A stretch of DNA of 64,000 bases from a virus: IMG/VR virus record IMGVR_UViG_3300007735_000795, positions 34,767-98,766 of that record; one strand, 5' to 3'. Shown here one piece after another: positions 22,961 through 32,844 of this stretch. A model generated the notes under the pieces. It made no database searches. It had not been told where the DNA came from and was given only the letters and a program-made list of their open reading frames with translations. The stretch's first letter is position 1, and each line of letters starts with the position of its first letter. Both the position numbers and the translations under genes were made by a program.

Positions 22961-23878
22961 TTATTTTTGAGGTAAATTATTTATTCCTTTTTCTAAAAAC
23001 ATCTGCATGTTAGCTTCAAATTTTTGTCTTTGAATTGGTGGGGTAAAATCTGGGATTAGTTTCATAAATTTTCTATAGTATGAATTAAATTCCATTCCTT
23101 TCAAATTCATATCAGCCATATCTAATACAGTTTGGCCTTTTAATAGATACTGTTGGAAATCATATCCTTTATTTTTAGCATACTCACTTAACATCATTGA
23201 ATACCAATCCCAAGGCCCATATCCTTTCCAGTCATCATGTACTGGGCATAGGTTTTCATAGAATTCTTTATTATATAGATCAAACCACCATGCCCATTTA
23301 CTTCTAGAAGTGGGTATTAAAGACATTTCTTCATTGTTTATTTTTAATTGATGTCTAACTTCATAAAGATCATACTTTTCCCATTCAGAATAAGGTACAT
23401 TTAAATAATTAGAATTTGTTATTTCATCCCATGTTGAGTCCCATCTTTTATATATTTGGGGTGTTACAACAAAATATTTGTTTGTTATTACTCTAGTTGA
23501 TTCTATTAATAATGCTAATAAATGTTCACTAAAATAAAAATCAGGACATACACCAATATAATAATCTATTTCAGATGATATGCTTTCTCTTTGTAAATTC
23601 AAATAACCATATATTTCATCTCCTTCATATGTTCGTTTTATATGAGTGTAATTATTTAACAGTAAAGAAATATCATCATATTTAGTTTTAAAAAAATCTT
23701 TAGATAATTGACTTTCATTCCAATTAACAAATTTACTAGATAAATTTAATACTGTTTCTATAATAACATTAGCATCTTTAGGAAGATAATAATATGACTT
23801 TTTCAATTGACTAAAAGTTAATAGAGCATTGTCTATCTCCCAAGGCATTATATGGATTTTTAATTTAATATTCATCAT
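22961..23878 (-). CDS. Unknown protein in glycan cluster
   Basis: 305 aa. Starts MNIKLKIHIMPWEIDNALLTFSQLKKS; has YYIGVCPDFYFSEHLLALLIESTR, a strand followed by an acidic/aromatic region as in GT-A transferases, and later WWFDLYNKEFYENLCPVHDDWKGYGPWD. I cannot place it in a family with certainty; a glycosyltransferase is the likeliest reading from its location. Confidence 0.5.
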   Translation of the reverse strand: MMNIKLKIHIMPWEIDNALLTFSQLKKSYYYLPKDANVIIETVLNLSSKFVNWNESQLSKDFFKTKYDDISLLLNNYTHIKRTYEGDEIYGYLNLQRESISSEIDYYIGVCPDFYFSEHLLALLIESTRVITNKYFVVTPQIYKRWDSTWDEITNSNYLNVPYSEWEKYDLYEVRHQLKINNEEMSLIPTSRSKWAWWFDLYNKEFYENLCPVHDDWKGYGPWDWYSMMLSEYAKNKGYDFQQYLLKGQTVLDMADMNLKGMEFNSYYRKFMKLIPDFTPPIQRQKFEANMQMFLEKGINNLPQK

Positions 23879-25068
23879 ATAATATTAATAAATTTTCCTA
23901 CAAATCCCAAATTTCTTAAATAAGATTCTATTTCAAAAGAAATATGCCAAGCGTTATTTAATATTCCCTTTTCATTTTTTATTGATTCATTATCACTAAT
24001 AATAGGAATACGTGTGCCTGGAATAAAGCAACCAATTTTTAATGATCCTGGTTTCTCATATACACACTCAATATGTTGTTCATTTAATCCTAATAAAGCA
24101 ATAGGAATAGCTGCTCTAGCGGGAAATGCTTTTGCTTTTATTTTTCCATTTTCTTTAATATACTCTAATACTTCATTTCTTTTTTCTTGTTTCCATATTT
24201 TAATAAAATTATTCATTTCATTAAATTTATTAAAAAATCTACTTTCATTATTTAATATTTCTTTTATATTTGAAGGAACAACTTTATGATATTTTTTATC
24301 TCCTATTATAACTCTAATGTTACCACCATATCGAGATGGGAATTCAACTGACAATACATCTAGATTTAATGTTTTAGCAATGTGTATAAAACTATTTAAA
24401 CTATATGTTCTAGGATGTTCATGATAAAATGTATCAAATTGATTTTTATCTAAAACACCTCCTAAATAATGATTTTCAATCACTAATAATGTTTCTGGTT
24501 TAGATACATTAGAAATTGCTTTTAATAAATTGTTTAGATCTTCAATGTGAGCAAACACATTAGTAAAAGTAATTATATCTGCTTTAATATGATTTTCAGC
24601 TAACTCTGGGGTAAAATAATCTTTTACTATGTAATGATGTTTATTAATAGCATCATGAGCAGCATCTGTTGGCTCAACACCAAAAGTAATAGCTCCTTTA
24701 TTTTTAAATATATCTAATAAACTACCATCATTGCATCCAACATCCAGTATATTTTTTCCTTTTAAATCAATAAAATTTATTTCTAAATATTCTACTAGTT
24801 TTTCCATACCTTTTATTACATCAGCTGTAAATCTAGCTCGATAATGGTAATCAGAAGGAAATAGTTTCTTTTTAGGTATTTGATATGTTTGATGTGCTGT
24901 GTAGCATTTTTCACAGTAATGTATATCTATGGGATATTTCTCATTTATATCATTTGAGGTTGTAGGAATTAATTCATCACATATAGGGTGCAATCCAAGA
25001 TCTAACACAGGGGTTAAAGTTTCATTTCCACATACCTCACAGGTGTTTATTCTAATTACATCATTCAT
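23875..25068 (-). CDS. Sugar C-methyltransferase-like protein with N-terminal zinc domain
   Basis: 397 aa. The N-terminus has CEVCGNETLTPVLDLGLHPICDEL and HYCEKCYTAHQ, the four-cysteine zinc domain of TylC3-type C-methyltransferases. A SAM motif NILDVGCNDGSLLDIF (about 105-120) and NVFAHIEDLN follow, and the C-terminal third has AFPARAAIP...ECVYEKPGSLKIGCFIPGTRIPI, typical of this family's second domain. It would methylate an NDP-sugar carbon. Confidence 0.85.
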   Translation of the reverse strand: MNDVIRINTCEVCGNETLTPVLDLGLHPICDELIPTTSNDINEKYPIDIHYCEKCYTAHQTYQIPKKKLFPSDYHYRARFTADVIKGMEKLVEYLEINFIDLKGKNILDVGCNDGSLLDIFKNKGAITFGVEPTDAAHDAINKHHYIVKDYFTPELAENHIKADIITFTNVFAHIEDLNNLLKAISNVSKPETLLVIENHYLGGVLDKNQFDTFYHEHPRTYSLNSFIHIAKTLNLDVLSVEFPSRYGGNIRVIIGDKKYHKVVPSNIKEILNNESRFFNKFNEMNNFIKIWKQEKRNEVLEYIKENGKIKAKAFPARAAIPIALLGLNEQHIECVYEKPGSLKIGCFIPGTRIPIISDNESIKNEKGILNNAWHISFEIESYLRNLGFVGKFINII

Positions 25069-26414
25069 ATTTTAGTATATCCAAAGGTTAAGTAATTAAT
25101 ATTTTCTATTTCTATTGTTGTAAATAATCTTTTAGTATCAAATAAGAGTATATTTTTTGCTTTAATTAAAGAAAAATAATTTCTTAATTTTAAATACTCT
25201 AGCCAGTTTGTACCCACTACAATTATATCAGTTGTAGCTATTTCTTTAATCCAATCATCAGTGAAAGTTAAATTAGGATTATTATATTGTTTTTTAGTAT
25301 GTTCAATAGCTATAGGATCATGAGCTACAACTTTAATATTATTTTCTAATAGTGAAGATAATATTTTTAATGAACTAGACTCTCTAATATCATCTGTTTC
25401 AGGTTTAAAAGCTAATCCAAGTAATAAAATATTTTTATTAGTTAAATTATTATATCTTTTTTTAAGCATGTTTATTACTTGAGATGGCTGTTTTTCATTA
25501 GTGTTTAAAACAGCATTAGTCACATTCATGTTTAGTCCTAAACTTTCACCTTGAGTTCTAATAGCTTGAACATCTTTAGGGAAACAACTTCCTCCAAATC
25601 CAGCCCCTGGGGTGAAATAAGCAGATATAGGAGGGGTTATTCTTTTATTTTCAATTATAGGACTCCATCTTTTATCACTAATAACTCCTTTAATAACATC
25701 ATTATAATCAATATTACTAATTTCTGAAGCTAGATTAGCTAGTTCATTATTTATGGAGATTAAATTAGCTAATAAGGTATTATTAGTGTATTTAATCATT
25801 TCAGCAGTTCGAGTATTAGTATAAATTTTATCACAATTCCATGGATAATAAATTTCTTCTAGATATTGTTTTGTAGTTTCATCTTCATAACCTATAACAA
25901 TTCTATCTGGGTTGGTAAAGTCTAATACTGCTTCTCCTTCTTTTAAAAATTCAGGATTCATTCCTAATCCAAACTCACCTAATTTTTTGCCTGATGTTTT
26001 TTCAATAATATTTTTAACAAAAGTATCTGTTGTAGTAGGTATAACTGTGCTTTTTATTATTACTGAAAGGAATTTATTGGATTCTTTAATGTAGTTTCCT
26101 ATTTCAATACTAGCATTTTTAATTTGAGTTAAATCAATTTTCCCATTTTCAGATGGAGTTCCAACTGCTAATATCACTACATTACTTTGATCTAATGCTT
26201 CACTAATATTAGTAGTAGCTCTAAAGTGATTGTTTTTTATTACTTGATATAATAATAATTCTAATCCGTTTTCATATATATGTAAAATACCTTTATTAAG
26301 ATTTTCAACTATATCTTTACGAAGATCTACACAAGTAACATTATGACCTTTACTAGCCAAACATACTCCTGATACTAGCCCAACATATCCTGTACCTACT
26401 ATTGTTATATTCAT
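25065..26414 (-). CDS. UDP-glucose/GDP-mannose 6-dehydrogenase
   Basis: 449 aa, full length. GTGYVGLVSGVCLASKG (NAD site), GTPSENGKIDL, KSTVIPTTTDTF, MNPEFLKEGEAVLDF, and the catalytic GAGFGGSCFPKDVQAI, then the C-terminal domain with LGLAFKPETDDIRESSSLKI. It oxidises UDP-glucose to UDP-glucuronate (or GDP-mannose to GDP-mannuronate). It is adjacent to a UXS-like gene that would decarboxylate UDP-glucuronate. Confidence 0.9.
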   Translation of the reverse strand: MNITIVGTGYVGLVSGVCLASKGHNVTCVDLRKDIVENLNKGILHIYENGLELLLYQVIKNNHFRATTNISEALDQSNVVILAVGTPSENGKIDLTQIKNASIEIGNYIKESNKFLSVIIKSTVIPTTTDTFVKNIIEKTSGKKLGEFGLGMNPEFLKEGEAVLDFTNPDRIVIGYEDETTKQYLEEIYYPWNCDKIYTNTRTAEMIKYTNNTLLANLISINNELANLASEISNIDYNDVIKGVISDKRWSPIIENKRITPPISAYFTPGAGFGGSCFPKDVQAIRTQGESLGLNMNVTNAVLNTNEKQPSQVINMLKKRYNNLTNKNILLLGLAFKPETDDIRESSSLKILSSLLENNIKVVAHDPIAIEHTKKQYNNPNLTFTDDWIKEIATTDIIVVGTNWLEYLKLRNYFSLIKAKNILLFDTKRLFTTIEIENINYLTFGYTKI

Positions 26415-27502
26415 TATTGATGATTTTTATAATAATTGTATATTCGAGTTAATCCTTCTTCTAAACTAACTTGAGGATTATATTTTAATAAAGTTTTAGA
26501 TTTAGTAAGGTCAGGACATCTTTTTTGTGGGTTATCTGTTAAATAATTTTTATCAGAACTCACTTTATATTCATATTCAAATTCATCATTCCCTTTAACA
26601 ATTTTAGAAATTGTTTTAGCTAAATCTAACATTGTTATTTCAGGACCATCTGTGCCAATATTAAATGCTTCACCATTATAATCTGAAAGTAACATCTGTA
26701 AATAACCAGTAACAGCGTCTGAAATGTAACAGAATGTTCTTGTCACATGACCATCTGATAAAATTTCTATTTTATTCCCATTTAATATATTACTAAAAAA
26801 ATCAGGAATAACTCTCTTATCTCCAAGTCTTAATCCAGGTCCATAATTGTTAAAAGGTCTAGCTACTTTAATTGGGATACCATATTGTTGATAAAAATTG
26901 ACACAAAGTGTTTCTCCATATCTTTTAGATTCATCATAACAAGCTCTTGGACCTGTACAACTTACATTACCTCTATATGTTTCTTTAGTTGGAATATTCT
27001 CAGGATCAGGATCACCATATATTTCACTTGTTGAGAAAAATAAGAAACTTTCACATGGGTTTTCTTTAACAAAATCTAATAAATTTCTAAGTCCTATTAC
27101 ATTAGCATCCATGGTTTCTATAGGATGTAATCTATAATAAGTTGGAGAAGCAATTGTAGCCGCATGGATAATAAAATCAGATTTTGGAAGAGATGATATC
27201 TTATTAATATCTGCTTCTATAATATCTATATCTTTTCTGTCTTTAATAGATTCATACCAATCTGGTACTCCTCTAATAAAGTTTTCTATAACATATAATT
27301 TACAAGGTTTAGATAATATATTTAAATCATTTAATAATGAAAAATAATAAACAAAATATGTACCTAAAAATCCTCCTCCTCCAGTTAATAGAATATTTTT
27401 TCCTTCAAATCGAGAATTATCTATTCTACTTATAATTTCTTTAATGTCTTGTTCTATAATACTGTCTACCATACTTTCCATTCTGCTTGATTTTTGTTCC
27501 AT
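26414..27502 (-). CDS. UDP-glucuronate decarboxylase-like extended SDR
   Basis: 362 aa. GGGGFLG NAD site, STSEIYGDP, GPRACYDESKRYGETL with Tyr-x3-Lys, RPFNNYGPG and TRTFCYISDAVTGY. The GPRxCYDExKR stretch and the R(P/I)FN.YGP motif are those of UXS/UDP-glucuronate decarboxylases, close to dTDP-glucose dehydratases. The frame overlaps the rfbF gene; a start at ATG 27472 would reduce the overlap to 7 bases. With the dehydrogenase at 25065 it would convert UDP-glucose to UDP-xylose. Confidence 0.8.
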   Translation of the reverse strand: MEQKSSRMESMVDSIIEQDIKEIISRIDNSRFEGKNILLTGGGGFLGTYFVYYFSLLNDLNILSKPCKLYVIENFIRGVPDWYESIKDRKDIDIIEADINKISSLPKSDFIIHAATIASPTYYRLHPIETMDANVIGLRNLLDFVKENPCESFLFFSTSEIYGDPDPENIPTKETYRGNVSCTGPRACYDESKRYGETLCVNFYQQYGIPIKVARPFNNYGPGLRLGDKRVIPDFFSNILNGNKIEILSDGHVTRTFCYISDAVTGYLQMLLSDYNGEAFNIGTDGPEITMLDLAKTISKIVKGNDEFEYEYKVSSDKNYLTDNPQKRCPDLTKSKTLLKYNPQVSLEEGLTRIYNYYKNHQ

Positions 27503-28233
27503 AAATTATTTAAATTGTTTTTTTCTTTAGCTGTATCCATACATTCCCAAAATCCATAATGTTTATAGCTAGTTAACTCATTTTCATTAGCTATTTGTTC
27601 AAGGACATCTGATTCAAATATAGTCTCATCTCCTTTAATATAATTAAATACTTCTGGTTCGCAAACAAAAAATCCACCATTAATCCAAGGACTGTCACTT
27701 CTTCTTTTCTCAATAAAGGATTTAACTAAAATATCATCTTTAATTTCTAACCCACCAAATCTTCCAGCTGGTTGGACAGCTGTTACTGTTATTTTTCTTT
27801 TATATTCTTTATGATGATGAACTAATTTATTAATATCAATATCTGCTACTCCATCTCCATATGTTAATAAAAAAGTATCATTTATATGTGGTTGGATTCG
27901 TTTTATTCTCCCTCCAGTCATTGATTCTAAACCAGTGTCTATTAATGATACTTTCCAAGGCTCATTAATTTGATTATGAATTTGAATATCATTAGTAGTA
28001 TAATCAATAGTGACATCTAGATCATATTTAAATCTATTTAGGAAATATTCTTTAATAACATATCCTTTATATCCTAAACATATAATAAAATCATTAAATC
28101 CATAATATGAATATGTTTTCATGATATGCCAAAGTATAGGTTTACCCCCAATTTCTACCATTGGTTTAGGGATTAAATCTGTATATTCAGCTAATCTAGT
28201 TCCATAACCTCCCGCTAATATTACAACTTTCAT
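27466..28233 (-). CDS. rfbF: Glucose-1-phosphate cytidylyltransferase
   Basis: 255 aa, the family's usual length. Nucleotidyltransferase signature LAGGYGTRLAEYTDLIPKPMVEIGGKPILWHIMKTYSYYG (7-46), TYGDGVADIDI (metal site), PAGRFGGLEI, INGGFFVCEPEVF and FWECMDTAKEKNNLN. It joins CTP and glucose-1-phosphate to CDP-glucose, the entry to CDP-dideoxyhexoses. No canonical CDP-glucose dehydratase is evident nearby, unless the UXS-like SDR does that job. Confidence 0.9.
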   Translation of the reverse strand: MKVVILAGGYGTRLAEYTDLIPKPMVEIGGKPILWHIMKTYSYYGFNDFIICLGYKGYVIKEYFLNRFKYDLDVTIDYTTNDIQIHNQINEPWKVSLIDTGLESMTGGRIKRIQPHINDTFLLTYGDGVADIDINKLVHHHKEYKRKITVTAVQPAGRFGGLEIKDDILVKSFIEKRRSDSPWINGGFFVCEPEVFNYIKGDETIFESDVLEQIANENELTSYKHYGFWECMDTAKEKNNLNNLWNKNQAEWKVW

Positions 28234-28259
28234 TATATTAAATTATTAAACTTAAATGT

Positions 28260-28883
28260 TTATAATGTACTATAAAAATTATTTTGTTTTTCTTGTCTTT
28301 CTATTGTTTTAGGGTGATATAAAGATAAACTTTCATAAGCTGGTATTTGGGCCATTACTTTATAACCTTCTATCACTTCATGTACTTTATTCTTCCATTT
28401 AATTTCAGGAGTATTTTTATAAATTCTCCATTGATAATCAGGAAAGTTTACCCATCCATTCTCATTTACATTCCATCCCCATTTTTGTATATGTTCTTGG
28501 GTTAAACCTTCTACGGTGTTTACTCTTGGAACAACAAACGCTTCTACAGTTGGGTTATCTCTAATAAATTCAGGTAACGATTCAATCAAATATTCATTGG
28601 GAACTTCATCTGCATCAATTTGGAAAATATAATCACCAGAACACATATCCGTTAGTTGATTTTTCCAATCAGCAAAATGTCCTTGAAATGCACTTTCTTT
28701 TAAAGTAATCCAATCATTTGATGACCACCAATAGAGTATATCTAATAATGATTGAGACGCTTTTGGCTTATCCAGTAAAACACAAATTTCATCTTCAGGA
28801 CGTTTACGTTTATGAAGAAATGGAACTAAACGTTTTATCTCTTCTAATTCATTACAAACTGTAATAGCGTAACTGATTTTCAT
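28260..28883 (-). CDS. Small family 2-like glycosyltransferase
   Basis: 207 aa. MKISYAITVCNELEEIKRLVPFL, DEICVLLDKPKASQS and DYIFQIDADEVPNEYL (DxD-type) are typical of short GT2 enzymes, followed by VPRVNTVEGL and INFPDYQWRIYKN. Membrane segments are absent. Promoter 28890-28920 lies just upstream. Confidence 0.75.
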   Translation of the reverse strand: MKISYAITVCNELEEIKRLVPFLHKRKRPEDEICVLLDKPKASQSLLDILYWWSSNDWITLKESAFQGHFADWKNQLTDMCSGDYIFQIDADEVPNEYLIESLPEFIRDNPTVEAFVVPRVNTVEGLTQEHIQKWGWNVNENGWVNFPDYQWRIYKNTPEIKWKNKVHEVIEGYKVMAQIPAYESLSLYHPKTIERQEKQNNFYSTL

Positions 28884-28889
28884 ATAACT

Positions 28890-28920
28890 GTAATATAATA
28901 AATTATCCTAATAGGCCAAC
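28890..28920 (-). promoter_or_regulatory. Weak Bacteroidota-type promoter
   Basis: Minus strand GTTG, 19 bases, TATATTAC upstream of ATG 28883. The -33 box deviates at one position, but the -7 box and following ACAG match the site before 36298. Confidence 0.35.
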
Positions 28921-29361
28921 GTATTCTAAAGCATCTATAAATTCTCTTTCTTCAAAATGCTGGAGTGTATCCATGTTCATTCTGTATTCATAGAATTTAC
29001 CTGGCTGTTTTGGAATTGGGTATTTTTCTTTTTCCTCTTCGGTTACTTTGGTTGCTTTAACAGCTGACCATTTCCATTCATTAGGATTAGTACCATTTGC
29101 AAATACCATACCTTGAGTTGGATGGTTAATAGTTTGCGGTAACCAAGTTAAACCAGTGTTTGGGTCTTCCCAGGCTAATGCTTTGTATAATTCAGGAAGT
29201 ACTTCCATTTGTTCATTATAGAATTCACTATCTTTAGTCATTAAACTGTTAGTCCAAAAACCACAGGATAAAGACATCCAACTTGTAATATCAGCTGTTA
29301 CTTGTGTTTCGTAGCATAAGTCACCACCTGATTTGGGGCATGTTACAATTTTATCATTCAT
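28903..29361 (-). CDS. Conserved T4-like phage protein of unknown function
   Basis: 152 aa. CPKSGGDLCYETQVTADITSWMSLSCGFWTNSLM at the N-terminus, then a helix (YNEQMEVLPELYKALAW) and LPQTINHPTQGMVFANG. I recall this protein as a conserved hypothetical in marine and freshwater T4-like phages. Two or three cysteines at the N-terminus could bind metal. Function unknown. Confidence 0.65.
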   Translation of the reverse strand: MNDKIVTCPKSGGDLCYETQVTADITSWMSLSCGFWTNSLMTKDSEFYNEQMEVLPELYKALAWEDPNTGLTWLPQTINHPTQGMVFANGTNPNEWKWSAVKATKVTEEEKEKYPIPKQPGKFYEYRMNMDTLQHFEEREFIDALEYVGLLG

Positions 29362-29367
29362 AATCTT

Positions 29368-29910
29368 TTATTTTTTTCTTATTACAAATTCATTTGATCT
29401 TTTTTCTATATCAAATGTATTTTTATCTACAAACTTATCAACTATTTTAGTAAAAACCTTCATTCTTAAATTTCCATAACTATCATTAGAATATGCTTTA
29501 AAATATAGTATAGGGTATTGATTTTTTTCTATATAAGGCAATATTTCATCTTTAGATATTTTAGAAACAGTATCTAGATAATTTTTTCCTTTTAATTCTT
29601 TTTGTTTACTAAATCCATTATCTTTTTCAGGAAAGTAAAAATCTAAGATCCAATAATGGTTTTTATCTAATCCACCTTTTTTTAATGTTACAACAAAATA
29701 AGGATCATCTTCATATTTTACTTTAAACATCATTTCACCATTATCCCTTACAATTTTTTCATAATCATAACTTAACTCCGGGTTTAAAAATTCTGTAAGT
29801 AAGGTATTAGCAGAAGAATAATATTCTTGTAGTCCTTTATTTTTTAATAGTTTTATATCTTCATGGTATAAAATCTCAATAAGTTTCCATTCATTAAATT
29901 GATTACCCAT
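29368..29910 (-). CDS. Hypothetical protein
   Basis: 180 aa. A helical N-terminal part (KLIEILYHEDIKLLKNKGLQEYY) is followed by strands (EMMFKVKYEDDPYFVVTL, HYWILDFYF) and FEIRKK-like end. General layout resembles 59671-60201 and the N-terminal part of 34063-34740, but I see no sequence identity. It overlaps the GT4 gene by 8 bases. Function unknown. Confidence 0.55.
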   Translation of the reverse strand: MGNQFNEWKLIEILYHEDIKLLKNKGLQEYYSSANTLLTEFLNPELSYDYEKIVRDNGEMMFKVKYEDDPYFVVTLKKGGLDKNHYWILDFYFPEKDNGFSKQKELKGKNYLDTVSKISKDEILPYIEKNQYPILYFKAYSNDSYGNLRMKVFTKIVDKFVDKNTFDIEKRSNEFVIRKK

Positions 29911-31213
29911 TTAATTCTACTTTTTGTAATTTAGGTAATTCAATTTTCTTTAGTTGGGGGAGTTTTAGTTGAACTTGTTTTGGAAATTCTGGGATGTATT
30001 GGGTAAGAATACTGTCTAGTTTTTCTTTCATTTTATCCCAACTAAATTCGTTTTTACTTTTGTATGCTTGACGTTTTGCTCCATCAGTATACTCTTTATA
30101 ATTTTCAAATATGTTTTTCATATGATGACCAGCATGTCCTGTATCAACTGAAAACCATTGTGATTCTTTTAATAACCAATTATTAGCAGCACTTGGATGA
30201 ACATTTGTCATAGTACCAGGAAGCATAGTAACAAATTTTTCATCTAAAAAGTCTTTATGACCACTCCAGTTAGTAGTAATAATTGGTTTTTTAACTAAAC
30301 TGAATTCTAGTAATGGACGTCCAAACCCTTCACCTTTAGTTAAGTTAATCATTGTTTTTACTTTAGGATGATTATATAATTCATTTATTTCTGAATCTGT
30401 AAATTCACCATGAAGTAAATAAACATTAGGAAGGTCTTTTGAATTGACAGTCTTTCTAATCATTTTAATTTTCTTTAGAATTTCGTCTCTGTCAACATAT
30501 GAAGAACCTACTTGGGATGTTTTTAAAATAAGTGCAGGTTTGTTCTTTTTATTTTTAAATGTTTCAAAGAATGCTTTTACAAGTAAACCTGTATTTTTTC
30601 TATCCTCACCTAAATCACCATTAATCCAGTGTCCTAAAAACAAGAAACAGAATTGTTCTGGAATTGAGTCTAGGTTAATGTTTTTGATTTGGTCTTTTTC
30701 TATTACTTTATAAATGTCTGTATTTGCACCTTCAAATAATACTTCAATAGGTTTTTCAATTTTAGCTTCTCCTATCTGTTGATTTGTACGTTGGTCTATT
30801 TTTTGAAATACAGTATCAAGGAATGTTTTCTTTGAATGTTCAGAAGAAGTTAATGTTAAATTCATTCTATTAATTCCTTCAATCCAGTCACCCGGAGACA
30901 AAGTTGATTCAATTCCTGCTGTTACTCCAATATTATATTTACCAACAGGCTGGAATTCACTTGGAATTGTAATTTGCATCCAAATTTCGGGTTGTTTTGG
31001 AAGTTGAGGATGTTCCCAAATATGGCTATTCAAAAATGACCATTCAGGATTGTCTTCAATAAAACCCCAAGGTGTATTACCCCACATTTGAGGAAGAATT
31101 TTAACATCATATTTGTCTGTCTCAATGATTGCTTTAACTAGGTCTCGAGAACGTGCTCCGTATCCACTGTATGTGTCAATTGGGCAACTAATAAAAAATA
31201 ACGGTTTACTCAT
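29903..31213 (-). CDS. GT4-like glycosyltransferase
   Basis: 436 aa. ISCPIDTYSGYGARSRDLVKAII at the N-terminus (GT-B acceptor side), a middle part FEGANTDIYKV, FLFLGHWIN, and a donor-site segment LTKGEGFGRPLLEFSLVKKPIITTNWSGHKDFL with the E(x7)E-type acidic residues of GT4. Nucleotide-sugar donor unknown. It could modify phage DNA, virion glycans or host surface. Followed by another GT4 upstream. Confidence 0.85.
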   Translation of the reverse strand: MSKPLFFISCPIDTYSGYGARSRDLVKAIIETDKYDVKILPQMWGNTPWGFIEDNPEWSFLNSHIWEHPQLPKQPEIWMQITIPSEFQPVGKYNIGVTAGIESTLSPGDWIEGINRMNLTLTSSEHSKKTFLDTVFQKIDQRTNQQIGEAKIEKPIEVLFEGANTDIYKVIEKDQIKNINLDSIPEQFCFLFLGHWINGDLGEDRKNTGLLVKAFFETFKNKKNKPALILKTSQVGSSYVDRDEILKKIKMIRKTVNSKDLPNVYLLHGEFTDSEINELYNHPKVKTMINLTKGEGFGRPLLEFSLVKKPIITTNWSGHKDFLDEKFVTMLPGTMTNVHPSAANNWLLKESQWFSVDTGHAGHHMKNIFENYKEYTDGAKRQAYKSKNEFSWDKMKEKLDSILTQYIPEFPKQVQLKLPQLKKIELPKLQKVELNG

Positions 31214-31214
31214 T

Positions 31215-32651
31215 TTAGTATACTATTTGGTGTTTGATTGTTCTAAGTTCTGCTTTAGTAGCATTTATAAGTTCATATTTTTCTCTTGGTTTCCAAGTTT
31301 TAAATAAATTGTCTAATGTATTAATAACATTTTCTCCCATTTTTTCACTTGTAAAACCAGCTTCTTCTGATAAAGCCCATTCACGTCCTTTCAAACCACG
31401 AGCTTTTCTTTCTTCTTTAGACAAATCATAAACTGCTTTAATTTGAGCAGCCGCGTCTTCAGCATTGCATCTGTCATCCCAAATGTAAGGTGTTAGTGGT
31501 GAACCTTGAATTGAGCGGTTTGTTGGGTAAACTGGAAATGCCCATTCACCATGTTCTTTAACTTTACCAGTATGGTTAGAAGGGAATTTATCATCAAAAT
31601 CAATCCATTTACCTTTTATACTGAAACGCATTTGGTCTTGCATTCCACCAGTAACGTTAGCAATAATTGGATTACCACATAGGATTGCTTCAGTTAAACT
31701 TAGTCCCCATCCTTCATTGTTTGTTAATAAAATCTGACAATCAGTACTGTTATAAAGCAAATTCATTTTGTCAGGTGGAAGCATATGTTGAGAGAAAATA
31801 ATATTATATTTTTCATCTTCACCAAATAATAATTCTCTTACTGCTTCTAAGTCAGTTCCATGTTCGTCTATTACTTGAGTATGGAGAACAAAGGCACAAC
31901 GTTTTGCTTTTTCTTCAGGTAAACCATCAATGAAAATTTTATATGCAAGTAAAGCATCTGGAATTTGTTTTCTACGAATGTTTCTTGAATTAAAGAATAA
32001 AGCAAAATCATATTCTTTGTTTCCAAACAATTGCTTTTTAAATTCTACCAATTCAGGTGATTTAGTGTCCATAGGTTTAAAAATATCATGATTCAAACCA
32101 TGAGGAACATATTGTAGTATTTTATTTTTTGCTTTATCACCTAACACTAATTTATTAATGTTTAGTGTTTGTTTAGAAATTGCTAATAAAGCATCACAAG
32201 ACTCATAATAAGGCTTATTATACATTGGAGCTGGATAGTCATCCCAAATGTTAAGGTAAATAATTGGAATGTTTTTTCTAATTTCATTCTCAATTTGGAA
32301 TAACCAAATAAAATATCTCGGGTCTGTAATCAAAAAGATGGCATCTGGTTTTTCCATTTTGATTAAATGTCTAACTAATCTAGCATCTCCGTATCCATTA
32401 GTTGGATACAAAATAACTGAAGAATCAGTTAAACCAGTATTAGTGTTAGTATCTGGAGATAGATCTAATCGTTTACCTTGTTCAGGATGATTAATGGCTC
32501 CTCCAATGTTTACCCAATTAAAATGTTGGGCTGTGTTTAATACTAATTCTCGAGCAACTGTAGCTATACCTGAATGTACTCTAATGTCATCGCAGATAAG
32601 TAAGATTTTTTTACGCTCATTTTGAGGCAAATACGCAAAACTTGAATTCAT
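31215..32651 (-). CDS. GT4-like glycosyltransferase
   Basis: 478 aa. KKILLICDDIRVHSGIATVARELVLN (Gly-rich acceptor-side loop), ALLAISKQTLNINKLVLG, YVPHGLNHDIFKP, and LTNNEGWGLSLTEAILCGNPIIANVTGGMQDQMRF, the full GT4 donor motif. Paralogous in layout to 29903-31213 and translated in the same unit. Promoter at 32860-32891 reads through the RHH gene into it. Confidence 0.85.
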   Translation of the reverse strand: MNSSFAYLPQNERKKILLICDDIRVHSGIATVARELVLNTAQHFNWVNIGGAINHPEQGKRLDLSPDTNTNTGLTDSSVILYPTNGYGDARLVRHLIKMEKPDAIFLITDPRYFIWLFQIENEIRKNIPIIYLNIWDDYPAPMYNKPYYESCDALLAISKQTLNINKLVLGDKAKNKILQYVPHGLNHDIFKPMDTKSPELVEFKKQLFGNKEYDFALFFNSRNIRRKQIPDALLAYKIFIDGLPEEKAKRCAFVLHTQVIDEHGTDLEAVRELLFGEDEKYNIIFSQHMLPPDKMNLLYNSTDCQILLTNNEGWGLSLTEAILCGNPIIANVTGGMQDQMRFSIKGKWIDFDDKFPSNHTGKVKEHGEWAFPVYPTNRSIQGSPLTPYIWDDRCNAEDAAAQIKAVYDLSKEERKARGLKGREWALSEEAGFTSEKMGENVINTLDNLFKTWKPREKYELINATKAELRTIKHQIVY

Positions 32652-32658
32652 AGATTTT

Positions 32659-32844
32659 TTATAATTCTAAATTATTATGATTGTGAATTGATTTTCTAAA
32701 ATCTTCGTCTGTAAGATATAAATGAATTGTGCGGTCAACAAGTTTTTGTAAAGAAAATTTTCTTTTAACACACTCTAGTTTAAAATCTTCAAATAAATTG
32801 CTTTGAATCTTGACGCTTGTTAATGTCATATCCTTTTTATCCAT
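32659..32844 (-). CDS. Ribbon-helix-helix-type regulator candidate
   Basis: 61 aa. LTSVKIQSNLFEDFKLECVKRKFSLQKLVDRTIHLYL reads as a short beta strand (LTSVKI) followed by two helices, the Arc/CopG fold. It stands first after promoter 32860-32891, its -7 box 16 bases from the ATG, and may regulate its own operon. No operator identified. Confidence 0.6.
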   Translation of the reverse strand: MDKKDMTLTSVKIQSNLFEDFKLECVKRKFSLQKLVDRTIHLYLTDEDFRKSIHNHNNLEL

